Positions 23,867 through 32,252 of a stretch of DNA of 64,000 nt are shown one piece after another. A program made the position numbers and the translations under genes. The DNA lies in assembly GCF_015751905.1 (NCBI RefSeq), contig NZ_JADOUF010000001.1:1488001-1552000 (forward strand). Direction: 5' to 3'. How positions within the stretch are numbered: position 1 is the stretch's first letter; the number at the start of each line of letters is the position of its first letter. Origin of the DNA: Longispora fulva. Its GTDB lineage: Bacteria > Actinomycetota > Actinomycetes > Mycobacteriales > Micromonosporaceae. The notes under the pieces are model-generated. The model had not been told where the DNA came from. It did no database searches and was given only the letters and a program-made list of their open reading frames with translations.

Positions 23867-26599
23867 GTGTTGGTCAGATTGCTCGGTCCCGTCGACATCC
23901 ACGACGATGACGGCCCGGTGCCGGTGCGCGGTTCCCGCCGCAAGGCCGTGCTCGCGACCCTCGCGCTGGGCCGGGGCACCGTCGTCAGCACCGACCGGCT
24001 CATCGACGCGGTGTGGGGGGCCGACGCGCCGCCCGGTGCGGCGACCACCCTGCAGAGCCACGTGTCCCACCTGCGCGGACTGCTGGCCGGCCGGGCGTCC
24101 ATCGTGGCCACGCCGCCCGGCTACCTGCTCGACCTCGGCCCCGACGGCACCGACGTCGAGGTCGCCGAGCGGCTCGTCGGCACCGGGTCACCCGACCCGG
24201 CCGGCCGCGCCCGGCGGCTGCGGGCCGCGCTGGCCCTGTGGCGGGGCCGCGCGCTGCCGGACGTGCCCCGGACCTCCTGGCTGGACGACCAGGCCGCGCG
24301 GCTGGACGACCTGTGGCTGCGCGCCCGGCGGGCCCTGCTCGACGCGTCGCTCGAGCTCGGCGAGCACGCGACGGTGCTGCCGGACCTGGAGGGCCTGGCC
24401 CGCGACCACCCGTTCGACGAGCGGGTCCACGCGCAGCTGATGCTGGCCCTGTACCGCACGGGCCGGCAGGCCGAGGCCCTCGGGGTGTTCCAGCGGCTGC
24501 GGAAGGTCCTCGCCGACGAGCTGGGGATCGAGGCCGGCCAGGCGCTGCGTGACCTGGAGGTGGCGATCCTGCGGCAGGACCCGGAGCTGGAGCCCGCCCC
24601 GCCCGTGACCCGGCCGGCGCAGCTGCCGTTGGCGGCCCCCGCCCTCGCCGGCCGGTCCCGCCACCTCGCGGACCTGGACGCGCTGCTGGCGCGCGGCGTC
24701 GCTGTGGCCACCGTCTCGGGCACCGCCGGGGTCGGCAAGAGCGCGCTCGCCGTGCACTGGGCGCACCGGGTGGCCGACCGGTTCCCCGACGGCCAGCTCT
24801 ACCTGAACCTGCGTGGCTTCGACCTGACCGGTCAGGCCCTCGACCCGGTCCAGGCGCTGCGCGGCCTGCTGGAGGCCTCGGGAGTGCCGGTGACCCGGAT
24901 CCCGGGTGGCCGCGACGCCCAGGCGGCCACGTACCGCAGCGCGCTCGCCGGCCGGCGGATCCTGATCCTGCTCGACAACGCCCGCGACGCCGAGCAGGTC
25001 CGGCCGCTGTTGCCCGGCACGCCCGGCTGCATGGTCGTGGTGACCAGCCGCGACCAGCTCCTCGGCCTGACCACGACCGGGGCGGCGCACCCGCTCACCC
25101 TCGACCTGTTGTCCACCGCGGAGGCCGTCGAGCTGCTGGCCCTGCGGCTCGGCGCCGACCGGGTGGCCGCCGAACCCGATGCCGTCGCCGACATCGTCGG
25201 GTACTGCGCCCGGTTGCCGCTCGCGCTGGCCATCGTCGCCGCGCGGGCCGCCGCCCGGCCGGACTTCACCCTCGCGGCGATGGCCGACGAGCTGCGGGCC
25301 GGCGGTGTCCTCGACACGCTGCACGGCGGCGACGTGGCCACGGATCTGCGCGCGGTGTTCGACTGGTCCTACCGGGCAGTGAGTCCGGCGGCGGCCGCCA
25401 TGTTCCGGCTGCTCAGCCTGCACCCGGGGCCCGATGTGGGCCCGGCGGTCGCAGCGAGCCTGGCGGGCGTGCCGCTCGCACCGGCCCGCGCGGCGCTCGC
25501 CGAACTGCTCCGCGCGCACCTGCTCACCGAGCACACCCCCGGCCGGTACGTGCTGCACGACCTGCTGCGCGCCTTCGCCCTCGAACGGGCCCACGCCCAC
25601 GACACCGAACCGGACCGGCAGGCCGCCCTGGCCCGGATGTTCGACCACTTCCTGCACACGGCGCGGCCCGCGGCGGAACTCCTCGCCCCGTACCTGCCGG
25701 CGGTGGCGGTGCCGGCGGTCCGGCCCGGCGTGACGGCGGCGGTCCCGGGCACCACCGACGACGCCGTCGCGTGGTTCTCCGTGGAGCACAGAGTGCTCCT
25801 CGCTGTGGTCGAGATGTGCGCGGCGTCGGGCTTCGACGTGCACGCCTGGCAGCTGGCCTGGTCGATGATCCCGTTCCTGCACCCGCAGGGTCACTGGCAC
25901 GACCAGGGCACCGTCGGCCGGACCGCGCTGGCGGCCGGGGTCCGGCTCGCCGACCGGCAGGCGCAGGCGTTCGCCCGGCGGGCCATCGGCAGCGCGTACG
26001 GCGAACTCGGCCAGCACGACGAGGCCGAACACCACCTGGCGCTCGCGCTGGAGCTGTTCGACCAGTTGGGGGACCAGACCATGGCCGCGCGCCTGCACCA
26101 GGGCCTGGCGTGGAACGCCGAGCGCCAGGGCCGGCCCGACGTGGCGCTGCGCCACGCCCGGTGCGCGGCGGACAAGCACACCGGTGTCGACCGGGCCGGT
26201 GCCCTCAACGCCCTCGGCTGGGCCCACGCGCTGTGCGGGGACTACCCGAGCGCCCTGGCGCGCTGCGAGGAGGCGCTCGCGGCGTGCCGGGAACTCGGTG
26301 ACGACACGATGGCGGCGTACGTCTGGGACAGCCTCGGGTACGTCCACCACCAGCTCGGCGCCGTCGAACGGGCGGTCGCCTGCTACCGCCGGTCCGTCGA
26401 CCTGTTCGACGAGGTGATCAACCCCAACGCCCAGGCGGAGATCCTCGCCCACCTCGCCGACGCGCAGGAGGCCCTTGCCGACCACGCCGCGGCCCGGTCC
26501 GCCCGGCGGCGTGCCCTCGGCATCCTCGACCAGATCGACACGCCCACCGCCGACCCGCTCCGTGTCCGGCTGCTCGACGCGGTGGCGGCGCGGTCCTAG
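23867..26599 (+). CDS. AfsR-like SARP regulator (BTAD, NB-ARC, TPR)
   Basis: About 910 residues from GTG 23867, preceded by GGGGGTGG; GTG 23864 is equally possible. Residues 1-95 form the OmpR-like winged helix of SARPs (VRLLGPVDIHDDD..., TTLQSHVSHLRGLLAG). Residues about 95-240 are the bacterial transcriptional activation domain. An NB-ARC ATPase follows with Walker A GTAGVGKSALAVHWAH and LILLDNARDAEQ. The C-terminal 300 residues contain tetratricopeptide-like repeats (LGQHDEAEHHLALALELFDQLGD). Such proteins activate secondary-metabolite genes through direct heptameric repeats. It lies 450 bp beyond the conservon, making it a candidate pathway regulator for the terpene locus. Confidence 0.92.
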   Translation: MLVRLLGPVDIHDDDGPVPVRGSRRKAVLATLALGRGTVVSTDRLIDAVWGADAPPGAATTLQSHVSHLRGLLAGRASIVATPPGYLLDLGPDGTDVEVAERLVGTGSPDPAGRARRLRAALALWRGRALPDVPRTSWLDDQAARLDDLWLRARRALLDASLELGEHATVLPDLEGLARDHPFDERVHAQLMLALYRTGRQAEALGVFQRLRKVLADELGIEAGQALRDLEVAILRQDPELEPAPPVTRPAQLPLAAPALAGRSRHLADLDALLARGVAVATVSGTAGVGKSALAVHWAHRVADRFPDGQLYLNLRGFDLTGQALDPVQALRGLLEASGVPVTRIPGGRDAQAATYRSALAGRRILILLDNARDAEQVRPLLPGTPGCMVVVTSRDQLLGLTTTGAAHPLTLDLLSTAEAVELLALRLGADRVAAEPDAVADIVGYCARLPLALAIVAARAAARPDFTLAAMADELRAGGVLDTLHGGDVATDLRAVFDWSYRAVSPAAAAMFRLLSLHPGPDVGPAVAASLAGVPLAPARAALAELLRAHLLTEHTPGRYVLHDLLRAFALERAHAHDTEPDRQAALARMFDHFLHTARPAAELLAPYLPAVAVPAVRPGVTAAVPGTTDDAVAWFSVEHRVLLAVVEMCAASGFDVHAWQLAWSMIPFLHPQGHWHDQGTVGRTALAAGVRLADRQAQAFARRAIGSAYGELGQHDEAEHHLALALELFDQLGDQTMAARLHQGLAWNAERQGRPDVALRHARCAADKHTGVDRAGALNALGWAHALCGDYPSALARCEEALAACRELGDDTMAAYVWDSLGYVHHQLGAVERAVACYRRSVDLFDEVINPNAQAEILAHLADAQEALADHAAARSARRRALGILDQIDTPTADPLRVRLLDAVAARS

Positions 26600-26606
26600 C
26601 GTCGGT

Positions 26607-26637
26607 GTGGCCGGGCCCGTACGAGGGGCCCGGCCAC
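26607..26637. terminator. Bidirectional terminator between SARP and metallopeptidase genes
   Basis: GTGGCCGGGCCC (26607-26618) pairs with GGGCCCGGCCAC (26626-26637) around a 7-nt loop in the 46 bp between two converging genes. Confidence 0.8.
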
Positions 26638-26645
26638 CGGCACTG

Positions 26646-28736
26646 TCAGGTCGTGGTGACCGTGAGGGTGTCGATCAGGAAGTCGGTCCGCAGGGACGCG
26701 TCCTCCACGCTGACGAACTTCAGGGTCACCGTCCTGCCCCGGTAGTTGCCGAGGTCGACCGTGCGGTAGACGTACCCGGTGCTGGGGTTGGTGTTCGACC
26801 AGGTGGCCAGGGTCGTGGTGGTCGTGCCGTCGACCACCTGCACCTTGAGGGTGTCGTAGACGGTCGGCTCGGTCTCCTGGGTGACGATCCGCAGGTAGTA
26901 GCCGAGCGTCGCGGAGGCGCCCGTCGGGACCGCGAACGACTGGGACAGGGTGTCGGTGTTGGTGGTGCCGTTGCCGCCCATCCGCGCGTACCAGGAACCG
27001 GTCTGCGCCGGGTAGGTCGTCGAGTTGGTGACCACGCCGCCGGTGATGGTCCAGTTCGCGGTGCCGCTCTCGAAGCCGCCGTTGGCCAGCGGGCCGCCGG
27101 GCGGGGCCAGCCGGTAGTCGATCGTGTGGGTCCAGACCAGGTCGCGGGTGGCAGCCGTGGTGCTCAGCCCGGTCAGCGGCCGGTCGTCGTTGAACTCCTC
27201 CCGGAACGAACTCGACCGGTACTGCCGCATGTTCGCGAACGTGCCGGCCGGCCCGCCGTCCACCTGCCGCCACAGGTCGATCAGGGAACCCGCGACCCGG
27301 CACTCGACCTGGTCGCCGTCCTCCACATTGGTCCGGCTGGCCGGCTGGGACGGGTCGAACGGCGTGGTGGTCATCATGTCGATGAAGGCGCCGTTGGGCC
27401 AGTAGAACATGCCGTCGCCCTTGGTGTAGCCGGCGATCGCGTTGGCGAAGCCCTCGGTCCAGGCGCAGCTCGGTCCCGACCGCTTGTGCAGGTAGTGCGG
27501 CGAGGGGCAGTCGGAGGACGGCCACCAGCCGGCGTAGAGCAGGTCCATGAAGTGGTGCCCGGACTCGTGCAGCACCAGGTGCTCGGAGTCGGGGTCGGCG
27601 TCCATCAGCGCCACGTACTTTCCGCTCGGGCTGAAGTACGTGCCGTCGGTGCTGCCCGGCTGCCAGTGGATCGTGATCCGCGAACAGTTGCCGGTCTCGC
27701 GCGCGGTCCAGCAGTTCGTGCCCGAGGCCCGGATGCCCCACAGCAGGTTCAGCGTGTCGAAGGCGTGCCAGCCCCGCATCTGGGTACTGCCGGGCGAGGT
27801 CGTGCCGAAGTCCGCGTCCCCGGCCGGCACGTTGCTCTTCGCGGCCGTGGTCACGGTGTACGCCGCCGAGCCGGCGTTGTCGGTGACCCGCCACAGACTC
27901 GAGTCGGAGGTGAACCTCACCTGGAGCGAGGCCATCTGGGTGACCGGTGAGGTGAAGCACAGAGAGTACCGGCCGTCGGTGCCGGTCAGCCCGGACGCCC
28001 AGGTCTGCGCGTTACCCGAGGAGGTGGACTTCCCGGTCACGGCGACCGGGATGTTGCGGCCTGCGAGCCACGTACCCGTCTTGTCGGTGAACGTGAACTG
28101 CCCCTTGGCGCAGATCTGCCCGGCCAGGGCGGCGGTCGGCGGGGCCAGCGGGAGGGCGTGTCCGTTGGCGGCCGGGCGGGCGTCGACGGTCACGGCGGCG
28201 CTGTCGGTGCCGACGAGGCCGGCGTGGGAGCCGCCGGCCCGGTCTCCCACGGTGAACACGGTCGTCGCGTGGGCGGACCGCTCCTGGTCGGGGTGCGCGG
28301 CGTCGGTCACGTCGGCCTGGATCTGGGCCGGGCCGGGGGCCACGGCCGTGACCCGCAGGGTCAGGGTCCGCCCCCGGGTCGGCAGCGTGAACGTCCGCTC
28401 GGCGACCTGGTCCAGGCCGACCCGTCGCGGGGCGGACAGGCCCGCGCCGGTCGCGAGGGTCAGGGTGGGGGACAGCCGGACGGCCAGCCGGGCGGCGTCG
28501 ACCGGGACCTGGGACCGCAGCCGGATCCGCAGGGCTGCGGACTCGCCCACGGCCGGCAGCCGGTCCAGGGCCACGTCGGCGGCGACGCAGCTGGGGGCCG
28601 CCTCTCCGCCGGTGGCGTTCGAAGGGGTGAAGGCGCAGGCGGAGGGGGACTGCGCCTGGGCCGTCGTGGCCGGGGACAGGGCTGCGGCGAGGGCGAGTAC
28701 GACGCCCACGGGTAGCAGTAGTCGTGAGGGGTGCAT
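26646..28736 (-). CDS. Secreted zinc metallopeptidase with C-terminal jelly-roll domain
   Basis: 696 residues. The signal peptide (LLLPVGVVLALAAALSPATTAQA) is followed by two beta-rich regions (about 30-190 and 200-290, the latter with GTWLAGRNIPV...TDGRYSLCF, an Ig/filling-like module). A metallopeptidase domain then carries HESGHHFMD (H390, E391, H394) and a downstream TEGFAN Glu (E428) suited as third zinc ligand. Residues about 540-696 form a carbohydrate-binding-like jelly roll (NGGFESGTANWTITGG...GSWYARMGG). The HExxH...E spacing suggests a gluzincin-type protease. The substrate is unknown; an extracellular protein or cell-wall target is likely. The architecture does not match a named peptidase family I can place with certainty. 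Confidence 0.78.
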   Translation of the reverse strand: MHPSRLLLPVGVVLALAAALSPATTAQAQSPSACAFTPSNATGGEAAPSCVAADVALDRLPAVGESAALRIRLRSQVPVDAARLAVRLSPTLTLATGAGLSAPRRVGLDQVAERTFTLPTRGRTLTLRVTAVAPGPAQIQADVTDAAHPDQERSAHATTVFTVGDRAGGSHAGLVGTDSAAVTVDARPAANGHALPLAPPTAALAGQICAKGQFTFTDKTGTWLAGRNIPVAVTGKSTSSGNAQTWASGLTGTDGRYSLCFTSPVTQMASLQVRFTSDSSLWRVTDNAGSAAYTVTTAAKSNVPAGDADFGTTSPGSTQMRGWHAFDTLNLLWGIRASGTNCWTARETGNCSRITIHWQPGSTDGTYFSPSGKYVALMDADPDSEHLVLHESGHHFMDLLYAGWWPSSDCPSPHYLHKRSGPSCAWTEGFANAIAGYTKGDGMFYWPNGAFIDMMTTTPFDPSQPASRTNVEDGDQVECRVAGSLIDLWRQVDGGPAGTFANMRQYRSSSFREEFNDDRPLTGLSTTAATRDLVWTHTIDYRLAPPGGPLANGGFESGTANWTITGGVVTNSTTYPAQTGSWYARMGGNGTTNTDTLSQSFAVPTGASATLGYYLRIVTQETEPTVYDTLKVQVVDGTTTTTLATWSNTNPSTGYVYRTVDLGNYRGRTVTLKFVSVEDASLRTDFLIDTLTVTTT

Positions 28737-28891
28737 GAGGGGACCTCTCTCGACGGTCCGGGTCGGACACCCGGGCCGTGACGAACTGTTCGGAGGAGGT
28801 CAGCTTCCCCGAGCCATCGACCGGATGCAATATCACACCTCAGTCGTCCACTGGGGGCGGCCATAAGTGAACACGGTGGACCACGCCCCTG

Positions 28892-28920
28892 ACCTGTGGG
28901 TTCGAGTGTTTTCCACAGGT
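28892..28920. repeat. Inverted repeat between metallopeptidase promoter and P450 3' end
   Basis: ACCTGTGG (28892-28899) and CCACAGGT (28913-28920) flank a 13-nt spacer. A second, 6-bp repeat (TTCACA...TGTGAA, 28931-28951) lies between it and the P450 stop codon. Both could terminate the P450 transcript; the first could also be an operator for the metallopeptidase gene. Confidence 0.4.
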
Positions 28921-28965
28921 GGTGGCGATCGGTTCACACGGGGCGGTTGTGAAAATCCTCCCGGG

Positions 28966-30273
28966 TCAGCGCGCGGTCAGGCGCACCGGCAGCCGCTTGA
29001 GTCCGTTCTGGAACGTCGAACGCAGCCGCACCGGCTCCCCGGCCGCCTCCACCGCCGCGAACCGGTCCAGCAGCGCCCCGAACATCGCCGCCATCTGGTG
29101 CCGGGCCAACGCCGCGCCCAGACAGAAGTGCGGCCCGTGCCCGAAGGCCAGATGGTCCGCGCCGGGCCGGTCCAGGCGGAACTCCGCCGGGGCCGCGAAC
29201 ACCCGGGGGTCGCGGTTGGCGGCCGAGAACCACACCACCACCTTGTCGCCGCGCCGGATCGCCACCCCGCCCAGCTCGGCGTCGCGGGTGGCGGTGCGCC
29301 GGAAACACATCACCGGCGTCCACCAGCGCAGCATCTCCTCCACGGCCGCCGGCAGCAGCGACCGGTCGGCCGCCAGCCGTTCCCACAACCCGGGCTGGGC
29401 GAGCAGCGCCGCCATCCCGCCGGGGATGCCGTTGCGCAGCGTCTCGTTGCCGGCGACGGAGAACAGCCAGAACAGGTTCTCGAACTCCGCGACGCTGACC
29501 CGGCCGCCCTCCTCGTCCACCTGGCCCAGCAGCACGGACATCACGTCCGGCCCGGGGGAGCCGCGCCGGTGCTCGGCGAGGGCGTGGGCGTAGGCGTACA
29601 GGTCGGGGATGCCGGTGCGGGTGCGCGGGTCGGGCATCCGGCCGTCGGGGTCGGGCACCGGGCGCACGGTGAGCGCGGCGCGGGCCATCGCGCTCAGCCC
29701 GTCGGCGCCCGACACGGTGTCGCTGGCGGCGTACTCCGGGTCCTGGAAACCGATCACCCGGTTGGCCCAGTCGTAGAGCAGCCGGCGGTCGCCGTCGGGC
29801 ACGCCGAGAACGTCGGCGAGGACGAGCAGCGGAAGATCGGCCACCAGGGCCACGAAGTCGGCTTCCCCGCCGGCCTCCGTCGCCCGGTCGGCCAGCCGGC
29901 GGGCGTGCCCGTCCACGCGATCCCGCAGATTCGCGGTCGCCCGGGGCGTGAACGACCTGGTCAACAGGCCTCGGAGCCGGTGGTGGGCCGGCGGGTCCAT
30001 GTTGAGCATCATCGCCCGCACGTACTCCAGGTCGGCCGGCGTGGCCGGGTCGCGGACCTGGGTGGCGCCCAGCCAGGAGCTGTACGTCGCCGGGTCGCGG
30101 AGCACCGCCCGGGTCTCCGCGTGCCTCCACACCGCCCAGAACCCGGGCCCGCCGTCCGGCTCGTCCACCCAACTGACCGGGGCGGCCTCGCGCAGCCGGT
30201 CGAGCTCCGCCCAGGGCATGCCCGCCGCGTACACGTCGGGATCGAGAACGCGCACCGCGTCGGAGACCGCCAT
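28966..30273 (-). CDS. Cytochrome P450 (CYP125/142-like class)
   Basis: 435 residues from ATG 30273 (AGG lies nine bases upstream; ATG 30282 is an alternative). Canonical motifs: I-helix AGNETLRNG, K-helix EEMLR, haem loop FGHGPHFCLGAALARHQ. The AGNETxRN motif and the NMDPPAHHRLRGLLTRSFTPRA region resemble the steroid/fatty-acid-oxidising CYP125/CYP142/CYP124 group, but also several natural-product P450s, so the substrate is open. It lies 57 bp downstream of a DeoR/LacI-hybrid regulator on the same strand and may be co-transcribed with it. Redox partners are not encoded nearby. Confidence 0.9.
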   Translation of the reverse strand: MAVSDAVRVLDPDVYAAGMPWAELDRLREAAPVSWVDEPDGGPGFWAVWRHAETRAVLRDPATYSSWLGATQVRDPATPADLEYVRAMMLNMDPPAHHRLRGLLTRSFTPRATANLRDRVDGHARRLADRATEAGGEADFVALVADLPLLVLADVLGVPDGDRRLLYDWANRVIGFQDPEYAASDTVSGADGLSAMARAALTVRPVPDPDGRMPDPRTRTGIPDLYAYAHALAEHRRGSPGPDVMSVLLGQVDEEGGRVSVAEFENLFWLFSVAGNETLRNGIPGGMAALLAQPGLWERLAADRSLLPAAVEEMLRWWTPVMCFRRTATRDAELGGVAIRRGDKVVVWFSAANRDPRVFAAPAEFRLDRPGADHLAFGHGPHFCLGAALARHQMAAMFGALLDRFAAVEAAGEPVRLRSTFQNGLKRLPVRLTAR

Positions 30274-30329
30274 GCCTGGCATCCTGCCATCCGCGCGGCG
30301 CCGGCGGGGACGTCGCGGGGTCGGGGCCG

Positions 30330-31430
30330 TCACCCGGCGGGCGCGGACTCCGGTCCGGCCGGCCGGGGCCGGGTGGTCGACGCGCGGACGATCACCCGAG
30401 GCAGGACGTGCACGTGCAGTGCGGCGCGCTCCGTCCGCCCACTGTGCAGCTTGCGCAGCAGGAACTCGACGGCGAGCCGGCCCACGTCCTCCCGGGCCGG
30501 GGCGACCGCGGTGAGCGGGATGTCCGCGAGGCCGGCGATCTCGTCGTTGTAGGCGACCACCGACAGGTCGTCGGGGACGACCATGCCCCGTTGGCGCGCC
30601 CGCTGCACCACCTGGATCGCGATGTCGTCGGGATGGGCGAGCACGGCGGTGACCCCGGAGGCGGCGAACGCGTCCATGATGAGGTCGAGGTCGCCGAGCA
30701 GTTCCTCGCGGGTGCGGTTCTCGTGGCGGGGCATCGCGTCGGCGAGGTCGAGGGCGCCCAACGCCGCGTCGTAGCCCAGGGTGATCCAGTCGCTGGTGGG
30801 CGACGCGCAGGTCATGAGGGCGACCCTGCGGTGGCCCAGCTCGGCGAGGTGCCGCATCGCCTGCAGGGCGCCGTGCTGGTGGTCGGACGCCACGAACTCC
30901 ACCGGCCGCACGGCGGCGGGGGAGTGGTAGCGCTCGACGAACAGCACCGGCACCGGCAGGTCCGCGGTCCAGTCCAGCGCGGACGAGTGCCGGGAGAACG
31001 GTGCGCTCGGGGTGAGCAGCAGCCCGTCGATGCGCGCGTCGAGCAGCCGCTGGACGTTGAGCCGGTCGCCCTCGACGTTGTAGTCCGACACGGCCAGAAC
31101 CAGCCTGATGTCGTGGGCCTGCGCCGCCCGGCGGGCCCCTTCGACGACCTCGCGGAAGTACTGGCTGGTGGCCGGGATCATCATGCCGATCGTCGGCCGC
31201 CGCCCCGTGATCACCGGCGGTTCCGTGCCCGTCGCGGTCCCGCGCAGCGCGAGCGGCGGAACCGCGCCCCCGTGCACCCGGGAGATCAGGCCGCGGTGCT
31301 CGAGCTCGGCGAGGTCGCGCCGGACGGTGATGGGTGAGACGCCGAGCTGGGTGACGAGGTCGGCCACGCGCACGGAACCGTCGCGACGCAGGGCGAGCAG
31401 GATCGCCTGATGGCGTCGAACGGCTTCCAC
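30330..31430 (-). CDS. DeoR-type HTH / LacI-type sensor transcriptional regulator
   Basis: 366 residues from GTG 31430, with GGAAGGAG six bases upstream. Residues 1-65 are a DeoR-like winged helix (ILLALRRDGSVRVADLVTQLGVSPITVRRDLAELEHRGLISRVHGGA). Residues about 75-350 are a periplasmic-binding-protein-like LacI sensor (PTIGMMIPATSQYFREVVEGA, VASDHQHGALQAMRHLAELGHRRVALM, DLSVVAYNDEI). This hybrid architecture is common in actinobacteria and typically senses sugars or related ligands. The P450 follows 57 bp downstream. A symmetric site at 31558-31573 could be its own operator. Confidence 0.88.
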   Translation of the reverse strand: MEAVRRHQAILLALRRDGSVRVADLVTQLGVSPITVRRDLAELEHRGLISRVHGGAVPPLALRGTATGTEPPVITGRRPTIGMMIPATSQYFREVVEGARRAAQAHDIRLVLAVSDYNVEGDRLNVQRLLDARIDGLLLTPSAPFSRHSSALDWTADLPVPVLFVERYHSPAAVRPVEFVASDHQHGALQAMRHLAELGHRRVALMTCASPTSDWITLGYDAALGALDLADAMPRHENRTREELLGDLDLIMDAFAASGVTAVLAHPDDIAIQVVQRARQRGMVVPDDLSVVAYNDEIAGLADIPLTAVAPAREDVGRLAVEFLLRKLHSGRTERAALHVHVLPRVIVRASTTRPRPAGPESAPAG

Positions 31431-31557
31431 GGGGGCTCCTTCCGGCGCGGGCGCGCGGCCCGTGTCCGCAGGGACGGGTGCCGGTCCGTGCGGTGTCGCC
31501 GGAGCGTAGGCCCGTGGTGGCCGGCGGGCAAGGACTCGACCGCACATCGATCAAACA

Positions 31558-31573
31558 TGACCATCGAAGGTCA
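31558..31573. promoter_or_regulatory. Symmetric operator candidate upstream of the DeoR/LacI hybrid
   Basis: TGACC and GGTCA arms flank ATCGAA, 128 bp upstream of the regulator's start. The surrounding 303-bp region between the regulator and the sigma factor contains no ORF I can support; its right end holds the sigma factor promoter. Confidence 0.4.
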
Positions 31574-31677
31574 GACAACGATGGATCAATCGGGCCCTGA
31601 CGTGCTGAAACCAGCCCTGTGATCGGTCGTGATCGGTTGACGGGGGCCGGCGTCGAGTCGACGCGACGCAGACGGGT

Positions 31678-31706
31678 GCAACCCGATGGCCCGCCCGCTG
31701 GTCTAC
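31678..31706 (+). promoter_or_regulatory. ECF-type promoter of the SigE-family sigma factor
   Basis: GCAACC (31678-31683) and GTCTAC (31701-31706) are separated by 17 bp and end 27 bp before the sigma factor ATG. The AAC core in the -35 element suits ECF sigma factors and suggests autoregulation. The assignment is inferred from pattern and position only. Confidence 0.45.
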
Positions 31707-31733
31707 TGTGCGACGCCGTCGAGGGGAGAACAG

Positions 31734-32252
31734 ATGGACGCGACCGAGGCCGTCCGGCAGGCGTACCACGCGCACTACCGCCGGCTGGTGGCGCAGCTAT
31801 ACGGACTGACGGGGAGTTTCCCGGAGGCCGAGGACGTCGTGCAGGAGGCGTACGCGCGGGCGCTCGCCCGGCCGGCGACGTTCCTGGAGGTGGCCAACCC
31901 GGAGGGCTGGCTGCGGACGACGGCATTCAACGTGGCGCGCAACCGGTACCGCAGAAGGTGGCTCTTCGACCAGTTGGCCCGCAGCCGCCGGATCGGCGTC
32001 GCCGACCCGGTGCCGGGCGTGTCCCCCGACCGGGTGGCGCTCGTCGCGGCGCTGGGTCGGTTGAACCGGGTCACCCGCGAGACCGTCGTCCTGCACCACC
32101 TGGCGGACCTGAGCGTCGAGGCGGTGGCCGCGAACCTGGGCATCCCCGTCGGCACGGTCAAGGCCCGACTGTCCAGGGGCCGGGCCCAACTCGCCCGGTA
32201 CCTGTCGGAGGACGCCACCCCATCACCCGTGAGGAGGAGCAGCAATGTCTGA
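31734..32252 (+). CDS. SigE-family ECF RNA polymerase sigma factor
   Basis: 172 residues from ATG 31734 with GAGGGGAG upstream. Sigma region 2 (HAHYRRLVAQLYGLTGSFPEAEDVVQEAYARALAR...NPEGWLRTTAFNVARNRYRRR) and region 4 (VALVAALGRLNRVTRETVVLHHLADLSVEAVAANLGIPVGTVKARLSRGRAQLARYL) are complete, with a short linker. The gene overlaps the next one by 8 bp, so the membrane protein that follows is translated with it and is the probable anti-sigma partner. The stimulus is unknown. Confidence 0.92.
   Translation: MDATEAVRQAYHAHYRRLVAQLYGLTGSFPEAEDVVQEAYARALARPATFLEVANPEGWLRTTAFNVARNRYRRRWLFDQLARSRRIGVADPVPGVSPDRVALVAALGRLNRVTRETVVLHHLADLSVEAVAANLGIPVGTVKARLSRGRAQLARYLSEDATPSPVRRSSNV

Noticed and set aside
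28908-28918. TTTTCCACA resembling a DnaA box
   Set aside because: It is a single match inside an inverted repeat, with no further boxes, dnaA/dnaN genes or AT-rich unwinding region nearby; an origin is not supported.
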